DNA of 64,000 nucleotides from positions 372,001 to 436,000 of the forward strand of contig OX638348.1 of NCBI GenBank assembly GCA_951813085.1. Direction: 5' to 3'. Below the pieces are notes generated by a model, which saw nothing but the letters and a program-made list of their open reading frames with translations, was not told where the DNA came from and did no database searches. Below, piece by piece: positions 1 through 7,920 of the stretch. Numbering within the stretch: position 1 is the stretch's first letter; each line of letters starts with the position of its first letter. This stretch comes from an uncultured Opitutaceae bacterium. Lineage in GTDB: Bacteria > Verrucomicrobiota > Verrucomicrobiia > Opitutales > Opitutaceae. The translations under genes were made by a program, and so were the position numbers.

Positions 1-2
1 AT

Positions 3-1208
3 ATGGCGCAGTCGCCTTTGCTGACAAATGCCAATGCGGATGACCGATTGAGGGAGGATGCCCTGGAAATCCTTGCGGATGCGCTCGATGCCGATGCGTC
101 GATTGGGTATGCCTACGGGGACGCCCTGCTTTCAACGAGAGAGAATGAGCGATTTGATGAGGTTGTAGATCGCTCTGTTTATCGTTCGCAGGACTATTTC
201 GGTCCTGACTTGCTATTGCATCAGTTCATTGGCCACCAACCCATGTGGCGCCGCGATCTACATGACCGCGTTGGAAGATTCGATGAGAGCATGACGGCCG
301 CGGGCGACTACGAGTTCATGGTTCGCTGCGCCAGCGTAGCGCGGGGTAAACATGTGGGGGACGCAATCGGGACGCTATTGAAACGCAGCGATTCAATCAC
401 CTTTAGGGATGGTTCGATGAACGTCGAGGTGAACGCGTTGAAGAAGCGGTTTCGAACCTCCGAGAAGGCGCTTGAGCTTTATAGGATGGAAGGAATTGAC
501 CTGGGTAAGGAAGGCGCGATTGAGGCCTGCTTGTTGCACTTGGGCAATCGAGCATTGCTTTACTTTTCGCAATGGGGCGGGGGACGTCCGGATGCGGACT
601 TTGAATTCGCGAAGCAGTGCTACGATTGGGTATTGAAGTCCGATACGAGCGGAGCGATCAATCAGCGTATAAAGGACTGGGCTCGCCAAAACCGGGAGGC
701 AGCATGCGAGTTGGCGGGTGAGGGCTGTGAATCGATCAATAACCGGACCCGACTCGTCGATCCTGATCTGGAAGCTCCTACAGCATGGGTCGGTATTCAA
801 GATCCTATGTATGCTTACCAAGTAGATGAACGATCAAGTGAGTTTGGCATGGGCTGTCGAATTCTTGAATTTGACTTGTTAGCCTACTGGGAATCCTTAT
901 CCGGTTTTTCGATCAATGGCGCTCTCAAGTCCGATTCAATGCGTGGGGAGATCTCTGTGTGGGGGGCGTGCAAACGTGGCGAACTCATCGCAAGATTTCT
1001 ACGGATTCATGGGGTTGAAGTCGCTCGATTTATAGATAGCGATGCGAGCAAATCTGGCAAAGAGCTTAGCGGAATACCCATCGTGGCGCCCGATTCTCTC
1101 CCCAAGGACCAATCGGGACAACGCATTATTTCCGGGGTTAGCGACCAACAAGCTCCCCTGCTGAGGGAGCAGCTATCTCAATTGGGATGGATCGATCAAT
1201 TGATTTAG
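3..1208 (+). CDS. Glycosyltransferase family 2 (5'-truncated by window edge)
   Basis: This is the C-terminal part of a GT-A fold glycosyltransferase; the N-terminal nucleotide-binding half lies outside the window. The first visible residues contain NANADDRL, the metal-binding DxD region typical of GT2 enzymes. The methionine at base 3 is therefore probably internal and not the start. An acceptor-side motif, GDYEFMVRCA, lies about 100 residues in. The last ~90 residues form a Rossmann-like segment (VWGACKRGELIARFL, then FIDSD) like the terminal domains of some sugar-modifying enzymes that sense or bind a nucleotide. The next gene, another GT2 enzyme, follows after 10 bases, so the two are probably co-transcribed in cell-surface glycan synthesis. 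Donor and acceptor cannot be read from the sequence. Confidence 0.8.
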   Translation: MAQSPLLTNANADDRLREDALEILADALDADASIGYAYGDALLSTRENERFDEVVDRSVYRSQDYFGPDLLLHQFIGHQPMWRRDLHDRVGRFDESMTAAGDYEFMVRCASVARGKHVGDAIGTLLKRSDSITFRDGSMNVEVNALKKRFRTSEKALELYRMEGIDLGKEGAIEACLLHLGNRALLYFSQWGGGRPDADFEFAKQCYDWVLKSDTSGAINQRIKDWARQNREAACELAGEGCESINNRTRLVDPDLEAPTAWVGIQDPMYAYQVDERSSEFGMGCRILEFDLLAYWESLSGFSINGALKSDSMRGEISVWGACKRGELIARFLRIHGVEVARFIDSDASKSGKELSGIPIVAPDSLPKDQSGQRIISGVSDQQAPLLREQLSQLGWIDQLI

Positions 1209-1218
1209 AAAATATTGT

Positions 1219-2394
1219 ATGAGCGTAACGAATACAACGGTGATCATTTGCGCACGAAATGCGGAACGCACAATTTCACGGGCGATTGATTCAGCGTTAG
1301 CGCAAGGATCCCCTCCGATATTGTTGGTTGACGACTATTCGGAGGACGCAACCGCGCGTATCGCGTTGGAGGTGGGAGGAAAGGCTATTTCGGTCGTTCG
1401 GCCTAGCGAGAAGCTAGGACTGGGCAATGCTCGAAACGTGGGGATTCACAATGTGAAAACCAAATACGCGGTTTGGCTCGATGCGGACGATATGCTGTTG
1501 CCGGGCAGGTTGGATTCGCTCGAGGCGAGCTTAGCCTCGGGCGCCGATGTGGTATTCGATGCGGCTGAGCTCGTCGACGGATCGACCCAGGAATCAATTC
1601 GTCAATTGCCGATGCCAGAGTTTATGTTGGAGCCCGGAGGAATCGTAAGGCTCTTCGAGCGCAATTACTTGCCGGGACCGGCCTGGCCGGGTGTACGCGT
1701 CGCGTTTGCCAGGGATCTCGGATACGATACGGAGCTGCCGACCGGGGAGGATATCGATTTCAATCTAAGAGCGATCGCAGCGGGAGGACGTTTCCGTCTA
1801 CTCGCTCAAACGGGCTATCGCCAATTCCATTATCCCGATAGCCTTTCCCGCGATTTAGAGCTTCAGAGAAGCGCGGTGAGAACTGTACTGGAAAAGCACA
1901 GCTACGAGCAGGTTCGCCGTCTTTTCGCCAACGCGGGCCATAAGCCGCGGATTGCTGATTGGGCCCTATGCTCGATGGCGCTATTTCGGAGCGATTTTGG
2001 AAGTGCGGTGACGTTTGCAAGGGAAGCCTACCCGCCCGAGTCAGTGGAGGAGGCGATTATTGACCCAAACGGCCCCTTGCCGATGACCGAAGGCTGGAGG
2101 CAGGCGTTTTTCATGGGAACACTAGACCTATTGCTAGGAGGCAGCGATTCTGAACGATGGCTGGACCGAGCGGAGTCACTTCGACAAACTCCGGAAGGGG
2201 CGAATAATCTTGGAGTCGCGTTTGGGCGGCGCGGCGATGCATTTGAGGCGAACGTCCATTTCGAGAGAGCGTTGGCTCGCTTTCCCGGATATCGAGATGC
2301 GCTCCTGAACTCTCGCAGCGCGGTCGGTAGCTTTCACGTGACTACGCATCCGTTGCGTTGGTTCGCCTCTCGAAGCGAATATAGTGCGGATTGA
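1219..2394 (+). CDS. Glycosyltransferase family 2 with C-terminal TPR-like region
   Basis: The N-terminus is a GT2 GT-A domain: TVIICARNAERTISRAI opens the fold, LLVDDYSEDAT is the nucleotide-binding acidic loop, and WLDADDMLLPGR is the DxD metal site near residue 90. EDIDFNLRAIAAGGRF near residue 180 matches the acceptor/base region. The last ~120 residues (NNLGVAFGRRGDAFEANVHFERALARFPGYRDAL) resemble tetratricopeptide repeats. It directly follows another glycosyltransferase and precedes a sugar cytidylyltransferase, so a role in lipopolysaccharide, capsule or glycoprotein glycan assembly is likely. The specific sugar is not known. Confidence 0.85.
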   Translation: MSVTNTTVIICARNAERTISRAIDSALAQGSPPILLVDDYSEDATARIALEVGGKAISVVRPSEKLGLGNARNVGIHNVKTKYAVWLDADDMLLPGRLDSLEASLASGADVVFDAAELVDGSTQESIRQLPMPEFMLEPGGIVRLFERNYLPGPAWPGVRVAFARDLGYDTELPTGEDIDFNLRAIAAGGRFRLLAQTGYRQFHYPDSLSRDLELQRSAVRTVLEKHSYEQVRRLFANAGHKPRIADWALCSMALFRSDFGSAVTFAREAYPPESVEEAIIDPNGPLPMTEGWRQAFFMGTLDLLLGGSDSERWLDRAESLRQTPEGANNLGVAFGRRGDAFEANVHFERALARFPGYRDALLNSRSAVGSFHVTTHPLRWFASRSEYSAD

Positions 2395-2467
2395 ATTTAA
2401 GAAATTGTAGGTCAATTACTTATGTTTCTTTTGGCATAATTGGCCCACTAACTGCTCAACAGAGTCG

Positions 2468-2479
2468 AATTTCGAAATT
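2468..2479. promoter_or_regulatory. Perfect 12-bp palindrome in the glycan-gene spacer
   Basis: AATTTCGAAATT is a perfect palindrome in the 175-bp AT-rich spacer between the second glycosyltransferase and the cytidylyltransferase gene. A regulator operator is possible, but no matching regulator lies nearby and the palindrome could be chance. Confidence 0.25.
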
Positions 2480-2569
2480 TGACTATGTTTACCCAGTTCC
2501 AGACGAATTCGGCGTGGAATAGCGGCATTATTTGCCGTCTGCGTCGATTGAGCGCATATTGAATCCATC

Positions 2570-3181
2570 ATGCATGTTGTTGGATCCATAATCGCGCGGC
2601 TTGGAAGCAAGCGGCTTCCGTATAAGAATCTGTTGCCTTTCGACGGGCGACCGCTCGTTGGTTTGGGCATAGAGATTCTGCGCAAGGCTACCCGCGTGGA
2701 CCAAATAGTCGTTTCGACGGAGAGCGAGCTCATCGCGCGCGTTGCCCTCGATTTCGGAGCCACCGTGCTCGCTCGACCCGAATCCTTGGCGCAGGACGAT
2801 GTCCCATCCATACCGGTCTTTCAGCACCTGGTTGAACGCTATCCGTGCGACGTGCACGTGAATTTTAATATCAACTTCCCGCTTTGCCACCCATCTGTGA
2901 TCGATCAAGCAGTGGAGTTAGCGGCCGAGAATGGGGAAGCCCTCTCGAATCCCTATGCCGCTTGGGCCCAGACGAAGACGTGCTTAGAGGAGTATGGGGA
3001 CCCCGTCAACATAGCGGCCCATGATAGCGAATTCGATGCTCCCTTGGCAGGAGAAATAGACATTCACGCTATCGAGGACCTCATCGCAACCTATCGCTTG
3101 AAGCAAGGGGACGCCCCAGAGGGATTGCCGAACTCCTTTCAGGTCGAAACCGCTCAAGCTAGTCCTTCTGAAAGTCGATAA
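2570..3181 (+). CDS. CMP-sugar cytidylyltransferase (NeuA/KdsB-like)
   Basis: Enzymes of this family activate an acidic sugar (sialic-acid-like or Kdo-like) as its CMP derivative for glycan synthesis. The N-terminus carries the family signature, here IIARLGSKRLPYKNLLPFDG, where the Arg, Ser and Lys residues bind CTP. IVVSTESELIARVA and ARPESLAQDD are the expected second and third strands. NFNINFPLCHPSVID replaces the usual QPTSP-type motif. EIDIHAIEDL near the end is the conserved metal-binding terminal Asp region. At 203 residues it is slightly shorter than the usual ~225. The start at 2570 puts the CTP loop at the normal position. Two upstream glycosyltransferases give the context. The exact sugar is undetermined. 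Confidence 0.75.
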   Translation: MHVVGSIIARLGSKRLPYKNLLPFDGRPLVGLGIEILRKATRVDQIVVSTESELIARVALDFGATVLARPESLAQDDVPSIPVFQHLVERYPCDVHVNFNINFPLCHPSVIDQAVELAAENGEALSNPYAAWAQTKTCLEEYGDPVNIAAHDSEFDAPLAGEIDIHAIEDLIATYRLKQGDAPEGLPNSFQVETAQASPSESR

Positions 3182-3227
3182 TCAATAAGCGGGAGTACCT
3201 ACGCGTAAACAGAGGAAAATACTCTAT

Positions 3228-4805
3228 ATGACTCCATTCAAATTTAGATCCTATTCTAAGACCGCCAAAGCTATGTTGGCGGCCACTGCATTGGCGGCTG
3301 CGCTTGGCTCGTCCGTGATGCAGAGCGCAGACAAGAAGACGAGGCAGCATATCACTCCAACGTCGGGTCGCACAGTTCCTGCCAGCGCCTTAGCCGAAAA
3401 AGCGGCCAAGGAGGAGGAAAGGCAAAAGCGAGAGGATGCGGCTCAGCTGGAAGCGAAGAAGGCCATGGAGCGCGAAGCAGCGAAACGCATTGCAGCTGAA
3501 AAGCGGGAATCTCGCCTTGCTGCGAAGCAGGAGCTCGAGAGAGAGGCTGAATTGAAACGGCTACGTCGTATGGAACAGCTTGCCAAGGAAAAGCTGCAAA
3601 AGCAGATGGCTGAGGAAAAGCGCCGCGCGGATCGCATTCTGGCGAAGGAGCTCCAGGAGGAGGAACGCCGCGCTGAGAAAGAGCTCGAGGCTCGAATGGC
3701 GCTTGAGGCCAAGGAGGCCGAGGCTCGGTTGCGAGAGCAGCTAGAAGCGGAGGAACGAGCGAAGGAAATTGCCTTGCAAGCGAAGATAGATGAGGAACGC
3801 CGTCTCGCCAACGAAGCCTTGCAAGAGCGTCTAGCGAAAGAGGAAGAAACCAAATTTCAGAAAATTGATGAGCGGCTTAAAACGATAGAGCTCGAATCGC
3901 AATCGAAGCTGGAGAAACGCCTGTCCGACGAATCGGATCTTGCCCAAAAGAAGCTGGAAAAGCAAATGGCGGACGATGCGAAAGCGGCTCGGAAGGAAAT
4001 GGAAAAGCGCCTGGACGAGCGCGAACGCCTAGCGAAAGCGGAAATGGAGGCTCAAATCGAGAAAGAGAGCCGTCTCGCTCGAGAATCGCTTGAGGAGGAA
4101 TTTGCAGCGAAAGCGCGAAACGATAAGAGGGCCCTGCAGGAAGCGTTGGAAAACGAAGAGCAGAAGGAGCTTGCGTCGATCGAGAACCGTTTGAGCGATG
4201 AAACCGCGAAATTATCCGAGAAGAAGCGAATCGAAAATGAGAAGCGAGCTCGGGAACTTGCGGAAAAGTCCCGCAAGCGTTCCAAGAAAGACGCGGCGAA
4301 AGCGCTGAGAGCGCCATCAGCGCCGGGCGTGTTTACGAGTCGATATCAAGCTCAGGACGAAAGCAAGCGCCCCTCCGTTTGGGGAACATTCCGACGAGCC
4401 CCACGCCAATTGCTTGCCGGAATAGGCAGCTTATCAATTCCAAGGAAAGAGGAATATCCTGGATATCCTGTATTTAGGGCGCCACCTCCACTGCGATTCT
4501 CGGACGAAAGCGCATTGACGAAGCATGCGCCTTCTCCGGCATTGCCTGAGTTCTCGATGGTCGCTCCGGGATATGGCTCTCGCGTCGTAGAGAATGAATT
4601 GAGCAATGAAGAGATGCGCCGGAACGAACGGCTCAATCAGATTGTTGTAGACCTTGAACCTTATACAGTTGTGTCAGGAAAAATCGATACAACGATTCCC
4701 CGGGAACACGAAGACCGAAATCGATTCAACATCGAAGAGACCGAAGGTTCAGTGGTACGTCCCGAGGAAGTTCTAATTTTCTTCGAGAATGATAGGGAGG
4801 ATTGA
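3228..4805 (+). CDS. Exported long charged coiled-coil protein, unknown function
   Basis: This 525-residue protein is not recognised. Residues ~12-32 form a basic N-region plus a hydrophobic stretch (MLAATALAAALGSS), a signal peptide or membrane anchor. Residues ~55-365 are almost entirely Glu, Lys, Arg, Ala and Leu, with recurring units of about 22 residues such as KKLEKQMADDAKAARKEMEKRL. This predicts a very long single helix or coiled coil of tens of nanometres. Residues ~370-525 are different: Pro- and aromatic-rich with several Tyr-Pro motifs, ending in an acidic tail. The layout (short anchor, long helix, small end domain) recalls TolA in shape but no TolA domain is visible. A TPR exported protein follows 94 bp downstream. 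It could span the periplasm or have a structural role. Confidence 0.7.
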   Translation: MTPFKFRSYSKTAKAMLAATALAAALGSSVMQSADKKTRQHITPTSGRTVPASALAEKAAKEEERQKREDAAQLEAKKAMEREAAKRIAAEKRESRLAAKQELEREAELKRLRRMEQLAKEKLQKQMAEEKRRADRILAKELQEEERRAEKELEARMALEAKEAEARLREQLEAEERAKEIALQAKIDEERRLANEALQERLAKEEETKFQKIDERLKTIELESQSKLEKRLSDESDLAQKKLEKQMADDAKAARKEMEKRLDERERLAKAEMEAQIEKESRLARESLEEEFAAKARNDKRALQEALENEEQKELASIENRLSDETAKLSEKKRIENEKRARELAEKSRKRSKKDAAKALRAPSAPGVFTSRYQAQDESKRPSVWGTFRRAPRQLLAGIGSLSIPRKEEYPGYPVFRAPPPLRFSDESALTKHAPSPALPEFSMVAPGYGSRVVENELSNEEMRRNERLNQIVVDLEPYTVVSGKIDTTIPREHEDRNRFNIEETEGSVVRPEEVLIFFENDRED

Positions 4806-4899
4806 GGACGATCGTTCCCTTTTCGCCAGCGGTTCCCAATCAAGCCCCGCCGGCTCAGAGCGACGCGACCTATGAACGGCAATAGATAACATTAATAGT

Positions 4900-5610
4900 A
4901 TGAAACTTTCGGATACAAAAACTAAAACGCTCAATTATGTTTTCCTAGCTTGCTTCTTATTCCCAAGCAGCGCGTTGTTCGGGGCTGAGGAGGAGTCTCC
5001 AGAGGAGGATGTGCCGGAAGCGGAAGAAGCGATTGAAAAAGAGAGCGATGTCATCCTGGTAATTGAACCCAAGAAGAAGATCGATCCGGAGCGTGCCGGG
5101 GTAGAGATTCTCAAATATCTCGAATTGGGCCGTTCGCTTTGGGAAGGCGGAGATCACATCATGGCGGAGAAGTACTTCGCAGCTGCGCTTGGAGTGCCGA
5201 TAGAAGCGGACGAGAAGGAGCAAGTGCTCTTTGAGATGGGGGAAATGTATCGAGATTCCGGAATGCTTCCAAAAGCGGCGGCAGCGTTTGAGCGGCTCAT
5301 TCAAGAGTTTGGGCAAAGCGGGCAATTGCCGTCCGTGTTTATGGAGTTAGGTTACCTCTATCGAAAGATGGGTGGTCTGGAAGTCGCCATAAACAACTTC
5401 TATATGGTGCTCAATTCTACGTTGAATATTTCCATCGATCAGGTCGAGGAAGCCCGCGCTCTGGTCATGAAGCTCATGATGCTCGATCATGAAAACGAGC
5501 GTTTGCTCCTGAAGACGACCTTGCCTCCAAAGATGAAGCAGGCTTTCGGCAAGGCGGCTGCGGGGCAGGTAGCGAAGACCTACAGCAAGTATGGCAACAA
5601 GTCTGGGTAG
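4900..5610 (+). CDS. Exported TPR-repeat protein
   Basis: The N-terminus has a signal-peptide-like stretch (NYVFLACFLFPSSALFGAEE), then an acidic linker rich in Glu and Pro. Residues ~65-190 contain consecutive tetratricopeptide-like helix pairs: LGRSLWEGGDHIMAEKYFAAAL, ILFEMGEMYRDSG-type units, AAAFERLIQEFG and MELGYLYRKMGGLEVAINNFY. The protein is therefore probably a periplasmic or outer-membrane-associated scaffold that binds other proteins. It follows the long coiled-coil protein on the same strand, and both appear exported, so a shared envelope complex is plausible. BamD/YbgF-type TPR proteins are the closest analogy by layout, but no lipobox is present and orthology is not claimed. Confidence 0.7.
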   Translation: MKLSDTKTKTLNYVFLACFLFPSSALFGAEEESPEEDVPEAEEAIEKESDVILVIEPKKKIDPERAGVEILKYLELGRSLWEGGDHIMAEKYFAAALGVPIEADEKEQVLFEMGEMYRDSGMLPKAAAAFERLIQEFGQSGQLPSVFMELGYLYRKMGGLEVAINNFYMVLNSTLNISIDQVEEARALVMKLMMLDHENERLLLKTTLPPKMKQAFGKAAAGQVAKTYSKYGNKSG

Positions 5611-5616
5611 ACTCGG

Positions 5617-5991
5617 TTAGGCTACGGTTTCCAGCGGAGATTCCGCAGCGCCTTCAACGAGCTTCACAAGCTCCTTGATGTTGAAGGGCTTTCCGAGGGT
5701 AGCTATAAGGTTGCTGTACTTGAGATGAGCGGCTTCCTCGATGAATCCAGAAAGGATGATGAATTTCGTCTTGATGTTCTGCCAGCCCGACAGGAATTCC
5801 AGCACCATTTCGCCGGACAGACGAGGCATTTTCAGATCGAGCAATACGACATCGAATTGATGGTTGGGATCTGAAAGAACGGACACGGCATTGTGCCCAT
5901 CGCAAAGCACGGAAACTTCGTGCTCTTCGCCAAATACAGTAAATAGCAAGAGCCGGATTGCGGGATCGTCGTCGACAATTAGGATTTTCAT
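5617..5991 (-). CDS. Single-domain response regulator (CheY-like receiver)
   Basis: A complete 124-residue receiver domain with no output domain. The acidic pocket is Asp7-Asp9, the phosphoacceptor is Asp52 in VVLLDLKMP, the switch hydroxyl is Ser81 (ILSGF) and the conserved Lys is Lys101 (LGKPF). It would be phosphorylated by a histidine kinase, none of which is encoded in the window. It lies at the far end of a minus-strand cluster that includes cheR, cheW, cheD and an HDOD gene. It is the only one of the three receiver domains here that is intact. Confidence 0.92.
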   Translation of the reverse strand: MKILIVDDDPAIRLLLFTVFGEEHEVSVLCDGHNAVSVLSDPNHQFDVVLLDLKMPRLSGEMVLEFLSGWQNIKTKFIILSGFIEEAAHLKYSNLIATLGKPFNIKELVKLVEGAAESPLETVA

Positions 5992-6101
5992 AGCCTGTGG
6001 GAGTTAATCAGCGCTCGGGTTATCTCGTTTTAATCGGATAATTCAGGCGCTTTTGAGGATCAATAGGGACTAGGAGTGCCCTTTAGCGAAGGGTTTACAG
6101 G

Positions 6102-6987
6102 TTAGCTGTTCCCGAGCGTGCAAGGCTTGTTGGCGGATAGCGCGGTCGAGGTCATAGGTTCAGGCATTTCAAAGAGCGTGTGGTTGATCTTGCCATAGAA
6201 TTGCCTGAGCTCTGCCTCCATCAATCGCGTGGTTTCCCGAACCGTTTGAATGTCGCTGGCTTCGATCCAGTATTTTTCTGTGATCGTCTGAAGGAATTCG
6301 ATCTTTTCAGAGAGCGTTTAGGCTATCTTGCAGCATTTGCGAATCTGCCGCCGGGTACGGGTTGCTCTGCGTAAGGGTGGGGGCGGATCCGAGCGATTGC
6401 TTCAACGGCTGAGTGACGGGTTCTGATTGGAGGGCGCTCTCACTCGAGAGGTCCTTTACCGCATCCAGCAAGTTCCGATAGTTGAAAGGCTTAGGGAAGA
6501 TTTTGCTAGCGCCGAGACGATTGAACTGCTTCTCGGATTCCGGATTGAGGTAACCCGTTAGAACGATCACGGGGACTTCCGGATGGGCTTCCTTGATCGC
6601 AGCGATCACTTCCAGGCCATCTCGCTTGGGAAGGTGGTAGTCGAGTATAACCAGGTCCGCGTTGATCGCGTCTATTTTCGCCTCGATGCCGAAAAGGGCG
6701 CCGTTGTCCGAAAGGGACGTATAGACATTCCTCCCCTGCCTCGTATATACGCCGATGCTGTAGGCTGAAGCTGTCCAGATCTTAGAGGGGGCGCCAGCTC
6801 TGGATATGTACCCGCTATGGGTTCTCAAGGGCTGCGCGGCAGGCACCGTCAAGCCCTCGTCCCAATAGACGTCGATGGGCCTGCTCTTGGGATCCTTGTG
6901 CTCTTCCCCAATGTATATGAACCCGTTATTCAGCTCCTTGCCATTGGCGTCATTGAATTGGGGGTATTCTCTAATTGCTTCCGACAT
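6102..6987 (-). pseudogene. Chimera: phage tailspike head-binding domain fused to half a response regulator, then frameshifted
   Basis: Residues 1 to ~97 read as a P22-tailspike-type head-binding domain: PQFNDANGKELNNGFIYIG, PIDVYWDEGLTVPAAQPL, GYISRAGAPSKIWTASAYSI and YTRQGRNVY. From about residue 100 the frame becomes a receiver domain that lacks its first ~45 residues and Asp-Asp pocket but keeps Asp116 (LVILDYHLPKRDG), Thr144 and Lys166. The frame stops at 6307 after DSLNAL. A good coding continuation lies in another frame (SEKIEFLQTITEKYW to a stop at 6102), reached if the CT run at about 6312-6318 were one CT unit longer. I read this as a response regulator with a helical C-terminal extension, broken by a phage insertion and by a repeat slip. 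It cannot be phosphorylated normally. Confidence 0.75.
6680..6693 (+). repeat. Left inverted repeat of the phage-like insertion
   Basis: GCCTCGATGCCGAA on the plus strand is matched in inverted orientation at 8785-8799 (TTCGGGCATCGAGGC), with a single extra G in the right copy. It overlaps the exact point where the tailspike domain turns into a receiver domain. Confidence 0.45.
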
Positions 6988-6995
6988 GATGATCC

Positions 6996-7226
6996 CTATT
7001 GCGCCGCTTGCGCTTCCTCTATCTTACTTTCAATCTTTGGAATTTCATCAGTCACGGTCTTCCCGAGCCTGCGGATATCCTCGATGCTCCTGGCGTTTAG
7101 GAGCTTCACCCTTCTGCTCCATATCTCTCCAAGCGCAGACTTAGCGATATCGTCGCGGCCCCCGAACAAGCCGGAAATCGGCATATCAGAGAGATCGACA
7201 GCCCCTATCGTTTTTTGCTTGGACAT
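6996..7226 (-). CDS. Small hypothetical protein of the phage-like insertion
   Basis: A 76-residue soluble protein, not recognised. It has mixed charge, with a central SEDIRRLG-like helix and a C-terminal helix rich in Glu, Lys and Ala (EIPKIESKIEEAQAAQ). It ends 8 bases upstream of the tailspike-fusion start and overlaps the end of the upstream membrane-protein gene by 41 bases, compact spacing typical of phage late genes. A role as a tail or structural accessory protein is possible but has no motif support. Confidence 0.5.
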   Translation of the reverse strand: MSKQKTIGAVDLSDMPISGLFGGRDDIAKSALGEIWSRRVKLLNARSIEDIRRLGKTVTDEIPKIESKIEEAQAAQ

Positions 7227-7449
7227 CTTTACAAGCTCTGCGGGCGGCGCCCATGGCGGGGCGACGCTTTCCTCCCCTTACGAAGGCCAAAATAAAGCCA
7301 GTAAGCATGAAATGAATGCAAATGCCATAAGACCTTGGGAGAAGAGGGAGAACCTCTACTATCGCAAGGAGCAGTAGGAAAAGTAGGTAAGCTCCAACGT
7401 ATAATAAAACTACGGCCAGAACTATTCCGAGTGCTATCTCAATTATCAT
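7186..7449 (-). CDS. Small membrane protein of the phage-like insertion
   Basis: An 87-residue protein. Residues ~2-35 are strongly hydrophobic (long runs of Leu, Val, Ile and Ala) and a second hydrophobic stretch (CIHFMLTGFILAFV) follows, giving one hairpin or two membrane segments. The tail is basic (RGGKRRPAMGAARRACK). This profile suits a holin-like or other small phage membrane protein, but no family signature is visible. It overlaps the downstream 76-residue gene and follows the regulator-like gene by 12 bases. Confidence 0.45.
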   Translation of the reverse strand: MIIEIALGIVLAVVLLYVGAYLLFLLLLAIVEVLPLLPRSYGICIHFMLTGFILAFVRGGKRRPAMGAARRACKDVQAKNDRGCRSL

Positions 7450-7461
7450 TGTAGGGATATT

Positions 7462-7830
7462 CTACTTGGTGAACCCGTGCTTTTTCAACGCTTTCTTGAA
7501 GCTCGGGCTTAGTTGGTTCTCGTTTGGGTCGGAGTAGTCCCCGCCCGCGAAATTGATAAGGATAGCCGCAAGGAGCTTCTTTTGGTCAGCGCCTTCGCAT
7601 TGTTTGGCTACGTCGTCGGCTACGAATGGGGTGAACTGTTTTGCTAGGTTAACTAGGCAGTCACCATTTTGAAAGCTGGGTAAATCAGTAATGTCTCCGC
7701 CTTCTATTACGGTATTTAGAAGGCCTTGAACATACTTGGACTTACCTTCTGGAAATTTTCCAAGGTATTCCCATTGAGGGGGATACAGACTCATCGAGCC
7801 TGATACGGCCTTTTCTTTGTGTGATTTCAA
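7462..7830 (-). CDS. Putative ribbon-helix-helix-type protein, leftward operon of insertion
   Basis: A 122-residue protein whose N-terminus (SMSLYPPQWEYLGKF, then EGKSKYVQGLL) has the strand-helix-helix pattern of ribbon-helix-helix regulators. It resembles the N-terminus of the divergent gene at 7921 (SISLPGTWWEAI, then DGRSKYIKGLV). The C-terminal ~75 residues look like a separate helical domain ending in SPSFKKALKKHGFTK. Two starts are possible: TTG at 7830, which keeps an alignable KAxxxS lead, or ATG at 7794. It heads the leftward operon, and repeats in the shared promoter region suggest that one or both proteins autoregulate. Confidence 0.5.
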   Translation of the reverse strand: MKSHKEKAVSGSMSLYPPQWEYLGKFPEGKSKYVQGLLNTVIEGGDITDLPSFQNGDCLVNLAKQFTPFVADDVAKQCEGADQKKLLAAILINFAGGDYSDPNENQLSPSFKKALKKHGFTK

Positions 7831-7848
7831 ATACTAGTTTTTTAATAA

Positions 7849-7909
7849 GTTACCAAATTTATAAATTTTGTCATTGACTAAAAGTTACCAAGATTAAAAA
7901 CTTTACCAA
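7849..7909. promoter_or_regulatory. Divergent control region with three TTACCAA boxes
   Basis: An AT-rich intergenic region holds GTTACCAA at 7849-7856 and 7884-7891 and TTTACCAA at 7902-7909, all in the same orientation. The start-to-start spacings are 35 and 18 bases, close to multiples of one period. A -35-like TTGACT lies at 7874-7879 and an AT-rich -10-like segment near 7895-7902, so the boxes overlap a likely rightward promoter. The region sits between two divergent genes with ribbon-helix-helix-like N-termini, as expected of an immunity-type switch. Iterons of a replication origin are the alternative. Confidence 0.5.
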
Positions 7910-7920
7910 ACATAACAATT

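Noticed and set aside
3443-3853. Long Ser/Arg-rich open frame on the minus strand inside the coiled-coil gene
   Set aside because: It is the antisense shadow of the GAG/AAG/GCG-rich coiled coil; low-complexity composition and no family features.
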